Of a stretch of DNA of 64,000 nucleotides, positions 27,047 to 34,857 are shown in pieces (positions within the stretch are counted from its first letter, which is position 1; each line of letters begins with the position of its first letter). The position numbers and the translations under genes are program-made. The notes below the pieces were generated by a model. The model did not search any database. It had not been told where the DNA came from and worked only from the letters and a program-made list of their open reading frames with translations. This DNA is from Novosphingobium sp. SG751A (GTDB lineage Bacteria; Pseudomonadota; Alphaproteobacteria; Sphingomonadales; Sphingomonadaceae): contig NZ_JABGCB010000002.1 in assembly GCF_013149295.1 (NCBI RefSeq), forward strand, positions 124,001-188,000, written 5' to 3'.

Positions 27047-28300
27047 TCACGCAATGGGATAGGTTGTGCCCGGAGGATTGCGGCGGCGGAACAATTCGCC
27101 CTTCTCGCTGTAGAGAATCAACGCCAGACAGCCGCAGCCCGCTGTCAGCAGAGCCGCCGCCAAAGGCCGTGCCGTGCCGTCAAACGCCTGTCCGATCATC
27201 GCGCCCAGCCAGCTGGCCAGCACCATGCGGATAAACGCCTGCGCCGAAGAGGCCGCCCCCGCCTTGCGGGCAAAGGGCTGGAGCGCGATGGAGGAAAAAT
27301 TGGCCCCAAGAAAGCCCAGCAGGCACATATTCAGCGTCATCATCGGCACGAATTGCCACAGCGTCTCATCCGGGCGCGTGGCCATATAGAATTGCAGCGC
27401 GCTGGTGGCGATATAGACGACCAGCGCGGTATGGCTGACCCGGCGGGCGCCGAAACGCATGACGATGCGCGAATTGATGAAATTGGTGCAGGCCATCACC
27501 ATCGCCATGCCCGCAAAGATCAGCGGAAAGCGCGTTCCGGCCCCGAAATGCTCGCCCACAAGCTGTTGGCACGAGTTGATATAGCCGAACATCGCCGATT
27601 GGATCAGCGCCATGCCGAACACATAGCCCAGCGCCGCGCGGGTGGTCGTCACCTCGATCATGGAGCGGCCGATGTTGGGCAGGCTGATCGGCTGGCGATA
27701 TTCGCGGCGCAGCGTTTCGGGCAGGCGCAGCGAAATCCAGATCGCCAGCGCCGTGCCCATCAGCGCCATCACGCCAAAGATCCAGCGCCAACTGGCCATC
27801 AGCAGGATCGCCTGACCCACGCTGGGCGCGATCATCGGCACGATCATGAAGACCATCGAGACGGTCGATTGCATCCGCGCCATGCGGTCGCCTTCGTGCA
27901 GATCGCGGATGATCGCGGCGGGCAGCACCGCCAGCCCCGCGCAGGCAAAGCCCACCATCGCGCGCAGTACAAGCAGTTGCTGGAAATTTTCCACCAGCCC
28001 GCAGGCTGCCGAACAGGCCACATAGGCCCCGATGCAGCCCAGCAGCACCGGCCGCCGCCCGAAACGATCAGCCAGCGCGCCGGGAACCAGACAGCCGAAG
28101 CCGCTGAAAATCAGAAAGACGCCCACGACAAGCTGGCGCTCATTGGGGTCATGCGAGCCCAGTTCACGCGCCATTTCGCCAAGTGCGGGCAGCATCGAGT
28201 CCACCGCCAGCGCTTGAAGCGCCTGTACCAGACCCATGAGGAGAATAAATTCCAGCCCGCCGATCTTCTTGTCGGCAGGCCCGGGGGAGGAAGAAGTCAT
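27047..28300 (-). CDS. MFS multidrug exporter, Bcr/CflA (DHA1) type
   Basis: The 417-residue protein has 12 predicted membrane helices and the MFS loop 2-3 motif GALADRFGRRPVLLGC near 76-90. The order VDSMLPALGEMA in helix 1 and LRAMVGFACAGLAVLPAAIIRDL near 120-140 (the motif-C region) are typical of Bcr/CflA drug-proton antiporters in the inner membrane. The substrate cannot be told. ATG 28300 is preferred; an in-frame TTG at 28327 would add nine residues. It stands alone, divergent from the urcA gene. Confidence 0.88.
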   Translation of the reverse strand: MTSSSPGPADKKIGGLEFILLMGLVQALQALAVDSMLPALGEMARELGSHDPNERQLVVGVFLIFSGFGCLVPGALADRFGRRPVLLGCIGAYVACSAACGLVENFQQLLVLRAMVGFACAGLAVLPAAIIRDLHEGDRMARMQSTVSMVFMIVPMIAPSVGQAILLMASWRWIFGVMALMGTALAIWISLRLPETLRREYRQPISLPNIGRSMIEVTTTRAALGYVFGMALIQSAMFGYINSCQQLVGEHFGAGTRFPLIFAGMAMVMACTNFINSRIVMRFGARRVSHTALVVYIATSALQFYMATRPDETLWQFVPMMTLNMCLLGFLGANFSSIALQPFARKAGAASSAQAFIRMVLASWLGAMIGQAFDGTARPLAAALLTAGCGCLALILYSEKGELFRRRNPPGTTYPIA

Positions 28301-28469
28301 GAATTCACCATGGCCGCATGGCGCCAAAATGGCTAGCCCCCGACGTGAACAAATGATGTAGCAAAAATTACACCTATAAATGGTGATATATGCTTACGAA
28401 TTGGGCTATTTCAAGGGGTGCTATCGGCTGGTAATTCATAAGCATCAGAATTAAAGTCATTTTATAAAA

Positions 28470-28487
28470 TTGGCACGCCCCCTGCAA
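28470..28487 (+). promoter_or_regulatory. Sigma-54 promoter of the urcA gene
   Basis: TTGGCACGCCCCCTGCAA matches the RpoN consensus TGGCAC-N5-TTGC, with GG (28472-28473) and GC (28484-28485) separated by exactly ten bases. It lies 65 bases before the urcA ATG on the same strand. An AT-rich stretch with a CACC..GGTG inverted repeat lies further upstream (about 28370-28385) and could be an activator site. Confidence 0.75.
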
Positions 28488-28552
28488 TCCTTCTGGCATC
28501 CGGCCCGAGCCGGTTTGAACCACAACATCGAACCACCAGAAGGATACCGACC

Positions 28553-28921
28553 ATGTCCATCTTCCGCACCGCCGCCTACAGCTTTGCCACGACCGCCGCG
28601 CTGGGCCTTGCCACTTTCACCTTCGTCATGCCCGCCCATGCCGCCACCCCGGTTGCTCCGACCACGTTCGAAAAGCTGGAAGGCGATGCACCGGCAATCC
28701 GCGTTTCCTATGCCGATCTCAACCTGTCGACCGAACAGGGCCGTTATGTGATGCGCAAGCGTCTGGCAGCCGCCGCGCATATGGTGTGCGATGAAATGAG
28801 CGATCTGCCCGACCGGCTCAAGGCCCGCGCCCTTTATGAGACCTGCCGCGAAGAGGCGCTGGACAAGGCCACCACCCATTTCGCGGCCAAGCTGAAGGAA
28901 AAGAAGCTGGCCCAGCGTTGA
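28553..28921 (+). CDS. UrcA-family periplasmic protein
   Basis: The 122-residue protein has a cleavable signal peptide (AAYSFATTAALGLATFTFVMPAHA) and then the UrcA pattern: IRVSYADLNLSTEQGRYVMRKRLAAAAHMVCDEM and a second cysteine in ETCREEALDKA. UrcA proteins are small exported proteins common in sphingomonads and Caulobacter; the biochemical role is unknown. A clear Shine-Dalgarno (AGAAGGA) precedes the ATG. The gene has its own sigma-54-type promoter and a terminator hairpin downstream, so it looks monocistronic. Confidence 0.9.
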   Translation: MSIFRTAAYSFATTAALGLATFTFVMPAHAATPVAPTTFEKLEGDAPAIRVSYADLNLSTEQGRYVMRKRLAAAAHMVCDEMSDLPDRLKARALYETCREEALDKATTHFAAKLKEKKLAQR

Positions 28922-28954
28922 TAAGATTTGTTCTTTTTATGTTCAAATCCTGCG

Positions 28955-28985
28955 ATGCCCCGGTGCCAAATGCGCGCCGGGGCAT
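28955..28985 (+). terminator. Hairpin between urcA and dinB
   Basis: ATGCCCCGG and CCGGGGCAT are perfect 9-base arms with a 13-nt loop, 33 bases after the urcA stop. There is no T-run on the plus strand, so it may be a weak terminator or part of the dinB leader. Confidence 0.55.
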
Positions 28986-28998
28986 TATCGTGTCGCCC

Positions 28999-30117
28999 AT
29001 GGAATCGAACGCGACACAGGATGAAGAGATCAGCGCTCCGGGCCTGCGCAAGATCATCCATGTCGATATGGATGCCTTCTTTGCCAGCGTCGAGCAGCGC
29101 GATGACCCGTCGCTGCGCGGCAAACCCGTGGCCGTGGGCGGCAGCCGCGAGCGCGGCGTTGTGGCCGCGGCCAGCTATGAGGCGCGCAAATTCGGCGTCC
29201 GCTCGGCCCAGCCCAGCGTGGTGGCGGCGCGATTGTGCCCGGCGCTGATTTTCAAACCGCCGCGTTTCGAGGCCTATCGCGCCGTGTCGCAACAGATCCG
29301 GGCGATTTTCCGCGAATATACCCCGCTGGTCGAACCCTTGGCGATGGACGAGGCCTATCTGGACGTGACGCAGGACATCAAGGGCATCGGCAGCGCCACG
29401 CGTATTGCCGAGCTGATCCGCGCGCGCATCCGCGGCGAAACGGGCCTCACCGCCAGCGCGGGGGTCAGCTACAACAAATTCCTCGCCAAAATCGCCAGCG
29501 ATCAGAACAAGCCCGACGGATTATGCGTGATCCGTCCCGGCGAGGGGGCCGAATTTGTCGCTTCTCTGCCGGTGCGGCGGTTCCATGGCGTGGGGCCGCG
29601 CGGGGCGGAGAAAATGGCTGCGCTGGGGATTGAGACGGGTGCGGATCTGCGCGGGCGCGACATTGCGTTTTTGCGCGAACATTTCGGATCGCTGGCCGAT
29701 TACCTTTATCGCGCGGCGCGGGCGATCGACCTGCGCGCGGTCAAGCCCAATCGGCCGCGCAAATCCCTTGGCGGCGAACGGACCTTTGACCGCGACATTT
29801 CCACCGGGCCGGGCCTGCGGCAAGTGCTGGAGGGGATCATCGAGATGGTCTGGCAAGACATTGAAAAGGCAAAGGCCCAAGGGCGGACGGTGACGCTCAA
29901 GCTGCGTCTCTCCGATTTCTCGATCCGCACCCATTCGCGCACGCTCGACCGCTTTGTCGAGGGGCGCGAGGAATTTGCCGCGATTGCGAGAGAATTGCTC
30001 GATGATCTGTTGCCGCTGCCTTTGGCGGTGCGGTTGATGGGGTTGACGCTATCGGGGTTCGAGGTCGTCGAGGCGCCGCCGCCGGTTGAGGGTGGTGGGC
30101 AGATGGTGTTGTTTTAA
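28999..30117 (+). CDS. dinB: DNA polymerase IV
   Basis: DinB is the Y-family translesion polymerase. The 372-residue protein has IIHVDMDAFFASVEQRDDP near 20 (first catalytic Asp), VAAASYEARKFGVRSAQPS near 57, PLAMDEAYLDVT near 115 (DE catalytic pair), SAGVSYNKFLAKIAS near 155 and an HhH region followed by the little-finger domain. The C-terminal QMVLF resembles a beta-clamp-binding motif (QLxLF). ATG 28999 starts just before the conserved region; earlier in-frame codons run back through the hairpin. No LexA-type box was seen upstream. Confidence 0.93.
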   Translation: MESNATQDEEISAPGLRKIIHVDMDAFFASVEQRDDPSLRGKPVAVGGSRERGVVAAASYEARKFGVRSAQPSVVAARLCPALIFKPPRFEAYRAVSQQIRAIFREYTPLVEPLAMDEAYLDVTQDIKGIGSATRIAELIRARIRGETGLTASAGVSYNKFLAKIASDQNKPDGLCVIRPGEGAEFVASLPVRRFHGVGPRGAEKMAALGIETGADLRGRDIAFLREHFGSLADYLYRAARAIDLRAVKPNRPRKSLGGERTFDRDISTGPGLRQVLEGIIEMVWQDIEKAKAQGRTVTLKLRLSDFSIRTHSRTLDRFVEGREEFAAIARELLDDLLPLPLAVRLMGLTLSGFEVVEAPPPVEGGGQMVLF

Positions 30118-30130
30118 GAGGAAGATTGAA

Positions 30131-30344
30131 TACGAGGGACTCGTTCCTCGCACTGCCGTTACTGTATGTGTCGGACGCGGCCTCGTAGAATTTAATGCCT
30201 GCGGCGAGGTTAGCTTATACAAAAAGCGTAGCAGGCTTTTAAAATTCTGATGGTGCGTTCGACACAAAACGCCGAACCCCATGCACTGCATAGACAGTAA
30301 CGGGAGCGCGAGGGTTATGACCCCCGCATCTATCCTTCCTGCCC
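30131..30344. repeat. Composite intergenic repeat, copy 3
   Basis: This copy fills the gap between convergent dinB and the Nudix gene. Both ends are of the same type: CGAGGGACtcGTTCCTCG followed by CCGTTACTGTATG on the left, and CATAGACAGTAACGGGA followed by GCGAGGG..CCCCCGC on the right. The centre holds a decayed form of the central hairpin (AATGCCTGCGGCGAGG and AGCAGGCTTTTA) and the block TTCGACACAAAACGCCGAACCCC shared with copy 4. Confidence 0.82.
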
Positions 30345-30833
30345 TTCTCCCAACACCCAAACCTCAATCCGCCCCCGCAAGGCGGGCAACAGATCCTCTG
30401 GCAGATCATCAGGGGCAAAGAACACCGCATGGGTGATTTCGCGAAGGTCGGGTCGGGGCACGCCGAGGCATTGGCCGATCACGATATGCACCTTGTTGCC
30501 CGCGCCATGCAGTGTGTCCTGCGCGACATCGGCCAAACGCGGATTTGTCAGGCCGCAGCCCAGTTCTTCGGAGAATTCGCGCAAGGCGGCCTGGATCGGG
30601 TCCTCGCCGCGTTTCATGCCGCCGCCCGGCGGCATCCAGTCGGGCGAGCCATAGGAGTGGCGCACCAGCAGCACGCGCCCGGCCTTGTCGAGGGCAAGGA
30701 TACGGCAGCCTTCGAGGCTGGGCCGCCGGACCCGCCACCATGCCTTGCGCACCCGATGAGCCCCGCGCAGCGCGATGCGGTGCAGCGGGGCGGGCAGGCG
30801 TGCGAGGATGGCTTCGGCGATCAGATAAAGCAT
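30330..30833 (-). CDS. Nudix hydrolase
   Basis: The 167-residue protein has a complete Nudix box in GGGMKRGEDPIQAALREFSEELG near 70-92, which binds the metal that cleaves nucleoside-diphosphate-X substrates. The upstream region has LLVRHSYGSPDWMPPGG, common in NADH- or mRNA-cap-type and ADP-ribose-like Nudix enzymes, but the substrate is not clear. It is four bases downstream of pgl on the minus strand, so it is probably co-transcribed. Its stop region overlaps the end of repeat copy 3. Confidence 0.9.
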   Translation of the reverse strand: MLYLIAEAILARLPAPLHRIALRGAHRVRKAWWRVRRPSLEGCRILALDKAGRVLLVRHSYGSPDWMPPGGGMKRGEDPIQAALREFSEELGCGLTNPRLADVAQDTLHGAGNKVHIVIGQCLGVPRPDLREITHAVFFAPDDLPEDLLPALRGRIEVWVLGEGQEG

Positions 30834-30837
30834 GGCC

Positions 30838-31458
30838 TCATGTAAAGCATGTGGCGGGCGATTGCGCGGCCTTTAACAGACGGGCCACCGGCAGATCGTG
30901 TTCGCCCGCGATGGCGGCGCTCAGGATCGCTTCTTTTTCGGCCCCGCGCGCCACGAACAGCAGGGCTTCGGTGGCGACAAGGCTGGGGATGGTCAGCGAG
31001 AGGCGGTCGAAGGGCGCTTCGGGCGGCAGGGGATCGGGGGTCAGGCGCAGCACGCGCGCCGGAGCGTCGGGCCGGGGATCGGTGTTGGGGAAAAGGCTGG
31101 CGATATGCCCATCAAGGCCCATGCCCAGCCAGACCAGCGCGAAATGCGGCGGCGCAGCATCTTCGACCAGCGGCACGATGCGCGCGCCCAAAGGTTCGAG
31201 TGCGGCGCGGATGCGGCCGACATTCGAGGCCGGATGATCCTCGGGCACAACGCGATCATCGCCGGGCCAAATCGCGATTCGATCAAAGGGCACGCCTTGC
31301 CGCGCCAGTTCGGCAAGGATCGGAAATGGAGTCGATCCACCGGGCAGCGAAATGGCAATTTCGCCAGTGTGTGCTGCAAGTGCGTTCAACAGATGCTGGG
31401 CTAGCCAGTCGGCGATGGCGCTGTCGCTGGCGCCTTGGTTGATGGTGATGTCGGCCAT
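30838..31458 (-). CDS. pgl: 6-phosphogluconolactonase
   Basis: The 206-residue protein hydrolyses 6-phosphogluconolactone in the pentose phosphate and Entner-Doudoroff pathways. It has SLPGGSTPFPILAELA near 38, IWPGDDRVVPEDHPASNVGRIRAAL near 65 and WLGMGLDGHIASLFPNT near 112, the DevB/Pgl signature. ATG 31458 starts MADITINQ; an upstream in-frame codon at 31524 adds unconserved residues. Unlike in many proteobacteria it is not next to zwf or edd here. Confidence 0.92.
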   Translation of the reverse strand: MADITINQGASDSAIADWLAQHLLNALAAHTGEIAISLPGGSTPFPILAELARQGVPFDRIAIWPGDDRVVPEDHPASNVGRIRAALEPLGARIVPLVEDAAPPHFALVWLGMGLDGHIASLFPNTDPRPDAPARVLRLTPDPLPPEAPFDRLSLTIPSLVATEALLFVARGAEKEAILSAAIAGEHDLPVARLLKAAQSPATCFT

Positions 31459-31823
31459 CGAGGTTGAATAGCAAACGCGGGCGGCAAGGGCAAAGCGGGG
31501 ACAAAGCGATGCAATCCTATGCATCTGCGCATAAATCGGTGAACATGCCTAAGTAGGCGAGCCAGATTTTGCTAAGGTTTGCCCCGGAAACCGGCGATGG
31601 CGGTCTGACCGGTGTTCATAATGGTAAATCCATGCAATTGATTGTGTTAACGCCGGCAGCGTCTATTGAACAAAATGTAAACTCCGTATCTTTTACTATG
31701 ACCAGCATAAGATCATAAAAATCAGAAAGCGATAGATTTTCTTCATGCGGAATTTCGGTCCGGCAATGAAACCCCGGACCCTTGTTTCGCACCTGATCTA
31801 ATCGGGGGCTTATGGAGGAAGTA
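31459..31823. promoter_or_regulatory. Divergent intergenic region between pgl and the response regulator
   Basis: A 365-bp gap with no convincing gene. Its middle (31600-31750) is markedly AT-rich for this genome and probably holds promoters for one or both neighbours. GGTCCGG..CCGGACC (31757-31780) is a 7-bp inverted repeat close to the response regulator, of unknown role. Confidence 0.4.
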
Positions 31824-32315
31824 ATGCTGGTTGAGCATGTTTTGAACGATCGTCTTTCTGATATCGCCGAAAAGGAGCCTAATCCCAAAGCAAGCCCCAA
31901 TCCTGTTCAGGAAAAGATCGTCGACAAGGATGAGGCACGGGTCGATATTCTTCTGGTCGAAGACGACGACGCTGATGCCTATATCATCCTTGAGGCGCTC
32001 AAGAACATCCCCAAGGTCAAATCGGTCGTGAGGGCGATTGACGGGGTTGAGGCTTTGGAAATCGTCGATGCGCGCAATTTTGTGCCGCATCTGGCGCTGG
32101 TTGATCTTTCGATGCCGCGCAAGAACGGCTTTGCCCTGCTGGCCGAGCTGAAGGCGCGGATTCAGGTTGATTTCCCCTCGGTGGTGCTGACATCATCGCA
32201 TGCGGAAATGGATGTGTTTCGCGCGGGCAAGAATGGCGCGTGGAAATATATCACCAAGAAGGACAAGATCCATATGATGACGCAGTCTCTGCGTCGCATT
32301 GTCAAGAAGATCTGA
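31824..32315 (+). CDS. Single-domain response regulator (Rcp1-like), stand-alone
   Basis: The 163-residue protein has a 40-residue charged N-terminal extension, then one receiver domain: EDDD at 46-49, phosphoacceptor D94 in ALVDLSMPRKNG, T123, K145. No output domain is present. It is of the same class as the receiver at 22351 and could be served by the kinases of that island; this is inference. ATG 31824 is chosen because GGAGGAAG lies just upstream; ATG 31812 is also in frame. A strong terminator follows. Confidence 0.9.
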   Translation: MLVEHVLNDRLSDIAEKEPNPKASPNPVQEKIVDKDEARVDILLVEDDDADAYIILEALKNIPKVKSVVRAIDGVEALEIVDARNFVPHLALVDLSMPRKNGFALLAELKARIQVDFPSVVLTSSHAEMDVFRAGKNGAWKYITKKDKIHMMTQSLRRIVKKI

Positions 32316-32328
32316 TTTTTCTCAAGAA

Positions 32329-32367
32329 CGGCTCTGCCCGCGGGGCGGCGGGCAGAGCCGGTTTTTT
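32329..32367 (+). terminator. Rho-independent terminator after the response regulator
   Basis: Perfect 13-base arms (CGGCTCTGCCCGC and GCGGGCAGAGCCG) around a 6-nt loop, followed by six T residues. It abuts the stop codon of the convergent dps gene. Confidence 0.93.
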
Positions 32368-32821
32368 ACCCCAGCAGGCTGGAAAGAAACCACACGCGGG
32401 TCTCGGCCTGATCGGTCCAGTCATCGGCAAGTCCTTCGGTGGCATTGTCGCCTGCCGCTCCGGCGGCGGACTTGACCTCGCGGATTGCCTCAACAAGGCG
32501 GCCGTTATCGTCGCGCAATTCGGCAATCATTTCGGAGGCGGCAAGATCCGCGCGCGGCTGATCGGCAATGCGCGAGGCCGAGGTGATCGCGCCGATCCCG
32601 GTCAGCGTTACGCCGCCATTCTTGCGGACCCTCTCGGCCACAATATCGGTCAGGGCAAAAATTTCGCCCGCCTGCTGATCGAACAGCAGATGCAGATCGT
32701 GAAATTGCGGCCCTTTGACATGCCAATGAAAATTCTTGGTTTTCAGATAGAGCGTGAAGAGATCGGCCAGCAGGCCGTTGAGGCTGTGGGTGAGGGCGGT
32801 CTTGGCGTTGTGATCGTTCAT
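32366..32821 (-). CDS. dps: Dps-family DNA-binding ferritin-like protein
   Basis: The 151-residue protein is a four-helix ferritin-like subunit with the Dps ferroxidase region FHWHVKGPQFHDLHLLFDQQAGEI near 31-54. Dps dodecamers oxidise and store iron with peroxide and can protect DNA in the cytoplasm. The N-terminal tail is short and has little positive charge, so DNA binding is uncertain. ATG 32821 is chosen; an in-frame ATG three codons upstream (32830) is possible. The gene is convergent with the response regulator. The 150 bp upstream contain no gene and presumably its promoter. Confidence 0.88.
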   Translation of the reverse strand: MNDHNAKTALTHSLNGLLADLFTLYLKTKNFHWHVKGPQFHDLHLLFDQQAGEIFALTDIVAERVRKNGGVTLTGIGAITSASRIADQPRADLAASEMIAELRDDNGRLVEAIREVKSAAGAAGDNATEGLADDWTDQAETRVWFLSSLLG

Positions 32822-32972
32822 CTTGCGCATCCCTTGCTGAATTGCAGGCCTCGCAGCATCGCGGCCTTGCTGTGTTAAGGGATGTCTAGCGCGTTTGGTT
32901 CAATTGGAAAAACAGATCAATACGGGAAGTGTAATTGGATATGGCGATTTGTTCGCCGTCTCCGAAATCGCA

Positions 32973-33542
32973 CTATCCGTTAAATCCCAGCCAGATCCAC
33001 CCGGAAAGCCCCAATCCGAGCCCCAGCAGCACCGCGCCCGCCCAGCGCCGGATCTGAACAATTCCGCCCTGCGCGTCCAGCATCGCCTCCGAGGCCAGCC
33101 AGCCCAGCAATAGCGCAAAGCCCGTGCCCATCGCGCCGCCCGCCGCAGCCGGGATCGGCGCATCGCCCGCCAGCGCCACGGCCAGCACAATAAAGCGCGC
33201 CGCATCAGCGGCCTGATGCATCAGCAAAACCAGCGCGGCGGCGAAGAGCGAGCGGGTCGGCTCCTTGGCCTTGAAACCGGGGCGGAAGATCAAAGCCTCG
33301 CCTCCGGCCGCGATGAGCGCGAAACAGGCCAGCACCAGCCGCGCGGGATAGGTCATCTGCGCCGCCATTTCGCCCGAAAACCATGCTGCAAATGCACAGG
33401 CCAGCGCGCCCGTAATCGCCCCCATCAACAACAACCCGCCGTGCCGCCCCAGCCGCGCTGTCAGCGCCGCCACCAGCATCTGATCACGCGCGCCGATCCC
33501 GGCCAGAAAGCAGCCCAACATGGCCCATAAGGCGGCGTTCAC
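32973..33542 (-). CDS. Multi-pass membrane protein, possibly GDT1/UPF0016-related
   Basis: The 189-residue protein has about six hydrophobic segments. Two halves with similar layout, and the GIGARDQMLVAAL stretch near 16, faintly resemble the E-x-G-D-K/R-T/S repeats of GDT1 (TMEM165) manganese/calcium exporters, but the acidic residue is replaced, so this assignment is weak. The GTG start overlaps the truncated haemoglobin stop (GTGA), so the two are translated together. Confidence 0.7.
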   Translation of the reverse strand: MNAALWAMLGCFLAGIGARDQMLVAALTARLGRHGGLLLMGAITGALACAFAAWFSGEMAAQMTYPARLVLACFALIAAGGEALIFRPGFKAKEPTRSLFAAALVLLMHQAADAARFIVLAVALAGDAPIPAAAGGAMGTGFALLLGWLASEAMLDAQGGIVQIRRWAGAVLLGLGLGLSGWIWLGFNG

Positions 33543-33967
33543 TCGAAAATCGCTTTCTGCATCACGGCGCCGATGCGGCGCGCGTGGGCCTGCAGGGCGG
33601 CGGCATCATCGGCTCCCATCACCTGCTCGGTGGAGACATCCCACAAGGCCAGCCAGCGCTCGAACATTGCGGGGGTCAACTGGTCCTTCATCGCGCGATG
33701 CACCGCGATCGGCGCGCCGCGATAGAGGCCGCGCCCGCGCAATTGCGTGACCCAAAAAGCGGTCAGCGCGCGGAAATGGTGCGGCCAGTCGGTGATCCGC
33801 GCAAAGACCGGGGCCAGCAGCGCATCCTGACGCGCCCGATCATAGAAATGTTCGACCAGCCGGGCCAAATCGGGGTGGCGGATCTGCGCCGGATGAAGGG
33901 GGGCGGATTGGGTCACAATTGGCGGGCCTAGACCGGGTTGGCCGCGATGGAAAGAGTCTGTTTGCAT
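33539..33967 (-). CDS. Group III truncated haemoglobin
   Basis: The 142-residue protein fits the TrHb3 family: LARLVEHFYDRARQDALLAPVFARITDWPHHFRALTAFW contains the conserved FY at B10 and the helix E His region, and RAMKDQLTPAMFERWLALWD follows with the proximal His of VHRAM. Such haemoglobins bind O2 or NO; their cellular role is not fixed. ATG 33967 gives MQTDSF; an ATG six codons upstream (33985) is possible. The start lies next to a strong hairpin, 33976-33993. Confidence 0.88.
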   Translation of the reverse strand: MQTDSFHRGQPGLGPPIVTQSAPLHPAQIRHPDLARLVEHFYDRARQDALLAPVFARITDWPHHFRALTAFWVTQLRGRGLYRGAPIAVHRAMKDQLTPAMFERWLALWDVSTEQVMGADDAAALQAHARRIGAVMQKAIFE

Positions 33968-33975
33968 CGCGTCTC

Positions 33976-33999
33976 GCCCCGGCACACCGGGGCTTTTTT
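33976..33999 (+). terminator. Orphan plus-strand terminator-like hairpin
   Basis: GCCCCGG-CACA-CCGGGGC followed by six T residues is a textbook terminator on the plus strand, but all genes for 1.6 kb to its left are on the minus strand. Read on the minus strand it lies in the 5' leader of the truncated haemoglobin gene and covers GGGGCGAG, its likely ribosome-binding site. The remaining gap to 34314 shows no convincing gene. Confidence 0.6.
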
Positions 34000-34314
34000 A
34001 CAGGCCACTCCATTCGTCGAAAGTGCTGTGCGCTTTGTCGCGGGGCTATTGTCTACTTCGTGAATTGAGATATGAATGCCAGAGTCGTCCTGAAGCAGGC
34101 GGGGCGATGTTCGCAATGCTCGATGGGCGAAATCTTGCATCAGGCGCATGGGTGCGAGGTTTCGCCTGTCTGGTTTTTCGTAAAACGCGTATCCAACCTT
34201 TTAGGTAATGCCTGCCGCGTCTGTCCCGGATTGGGATCACAATTTAACAAATCGCGCGATTCTGCGCCTCGCGGCAAGTGACAAGGGCGGGAATCGCGGT
34301 TAATCTGCGCGCCG

Positions 34315-34788
34315 ATGGTGTCGGAAGCCTCAGTCCTTTTTGTCTGTTTGGGCAATATTTGCCGCTCGCCTTTGGCGGAGGGCGCTTTTCGCGCCGCTGC
34401 CTCGCGGGCGGGTTTTGCCGTGCATGTGGATTCGGCCGGCACCGGGGGCTGGCACATTGGCGAGGCGCCCGATCCGCGCGCTCGCGCCGAGGCCGCGCGG
34501 CATGGCGTCGACATCACCCGATTGCGCGCGCGTCAGGTCGAACGCGCCGATTTCCAGCATTTCAGCCATATCGTCGCGCTGGACGAGGCCAATCTGGCCG
34601 ATCTGCGCCGTCTGGCCCCGGCGGACGCGCCCGCCCGGCTGACGCTGCTGCTCGACCATTTGCCCGGGCGCGAGGGCCATTCGGTAGCCGATCCCTATTA
34701 TGGCGGCGTCGAGGATTTCGCCGCCGCATGGAGCGAAATCGCCGCCGCTGCCGAGGCGCTGGTCGATCATTTGCGCTGCGGGGCCTGA
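34315..34788 (+). CDS. Low-molecular-weight protein-tyrosine phosphatase
   Basis: The 157-residue protein has the LMW-PTP P-loop at the very start (VLFVCLGNICRSP: C11-x5-R17), an HVDSAGTGGWHIGE segment near 37 and the catalytic acid in VADPYYGG near 125. It removes phosphate from tyrosine or arginine in proteins, often in exopolysaccharide control. No tyrosine kinase is nearby. The next gene follows in the same direction after 69 bp. Confidence 0.93.
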   Translation: MVSEASVLFVCLGNICRSPLAEGAFRAAASRAGFAVHVDSAGTGGWHIGEAPDPRARAEAARHGVDITRLRARQVERADFQHFSHIVALDEANLADLRRLAPADAPARLTLLLDHLPGREGHSVADPYYGGVEDFAAAWSEIAAAAEALVDHLRCGA

Positions 34789-34857
34789 TAAATCTCGTGC
34801 CTTGGCCGGACGCTGTGGCATAAGCATCGGGAAATACGCCAATAGTAACGGGGCCCC

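Noticed and set aside
26963..28336. 457-codon plus-strand frame across the MFS exporter
   Set aside because: Rich in His, Arg and Gln with no membrane segment, while the minus strand encodes a complete 12-helix transporter.
33928..34149. 73-codon minus-strand frame upstream of the truncated haemoglobin
   Set aside because: It overlaps the haemoglobin start in another frame, has no ribosome-binding site and crosses the terminator-like hairpin.
34072..34281. 69-codon cysteine-containing frame between the haemoglobin and phosphatase genes
   Set aside because: Codon choice differs from neighbouring genes, there is no good ribosome-binding site and no recognised family. It may be random.
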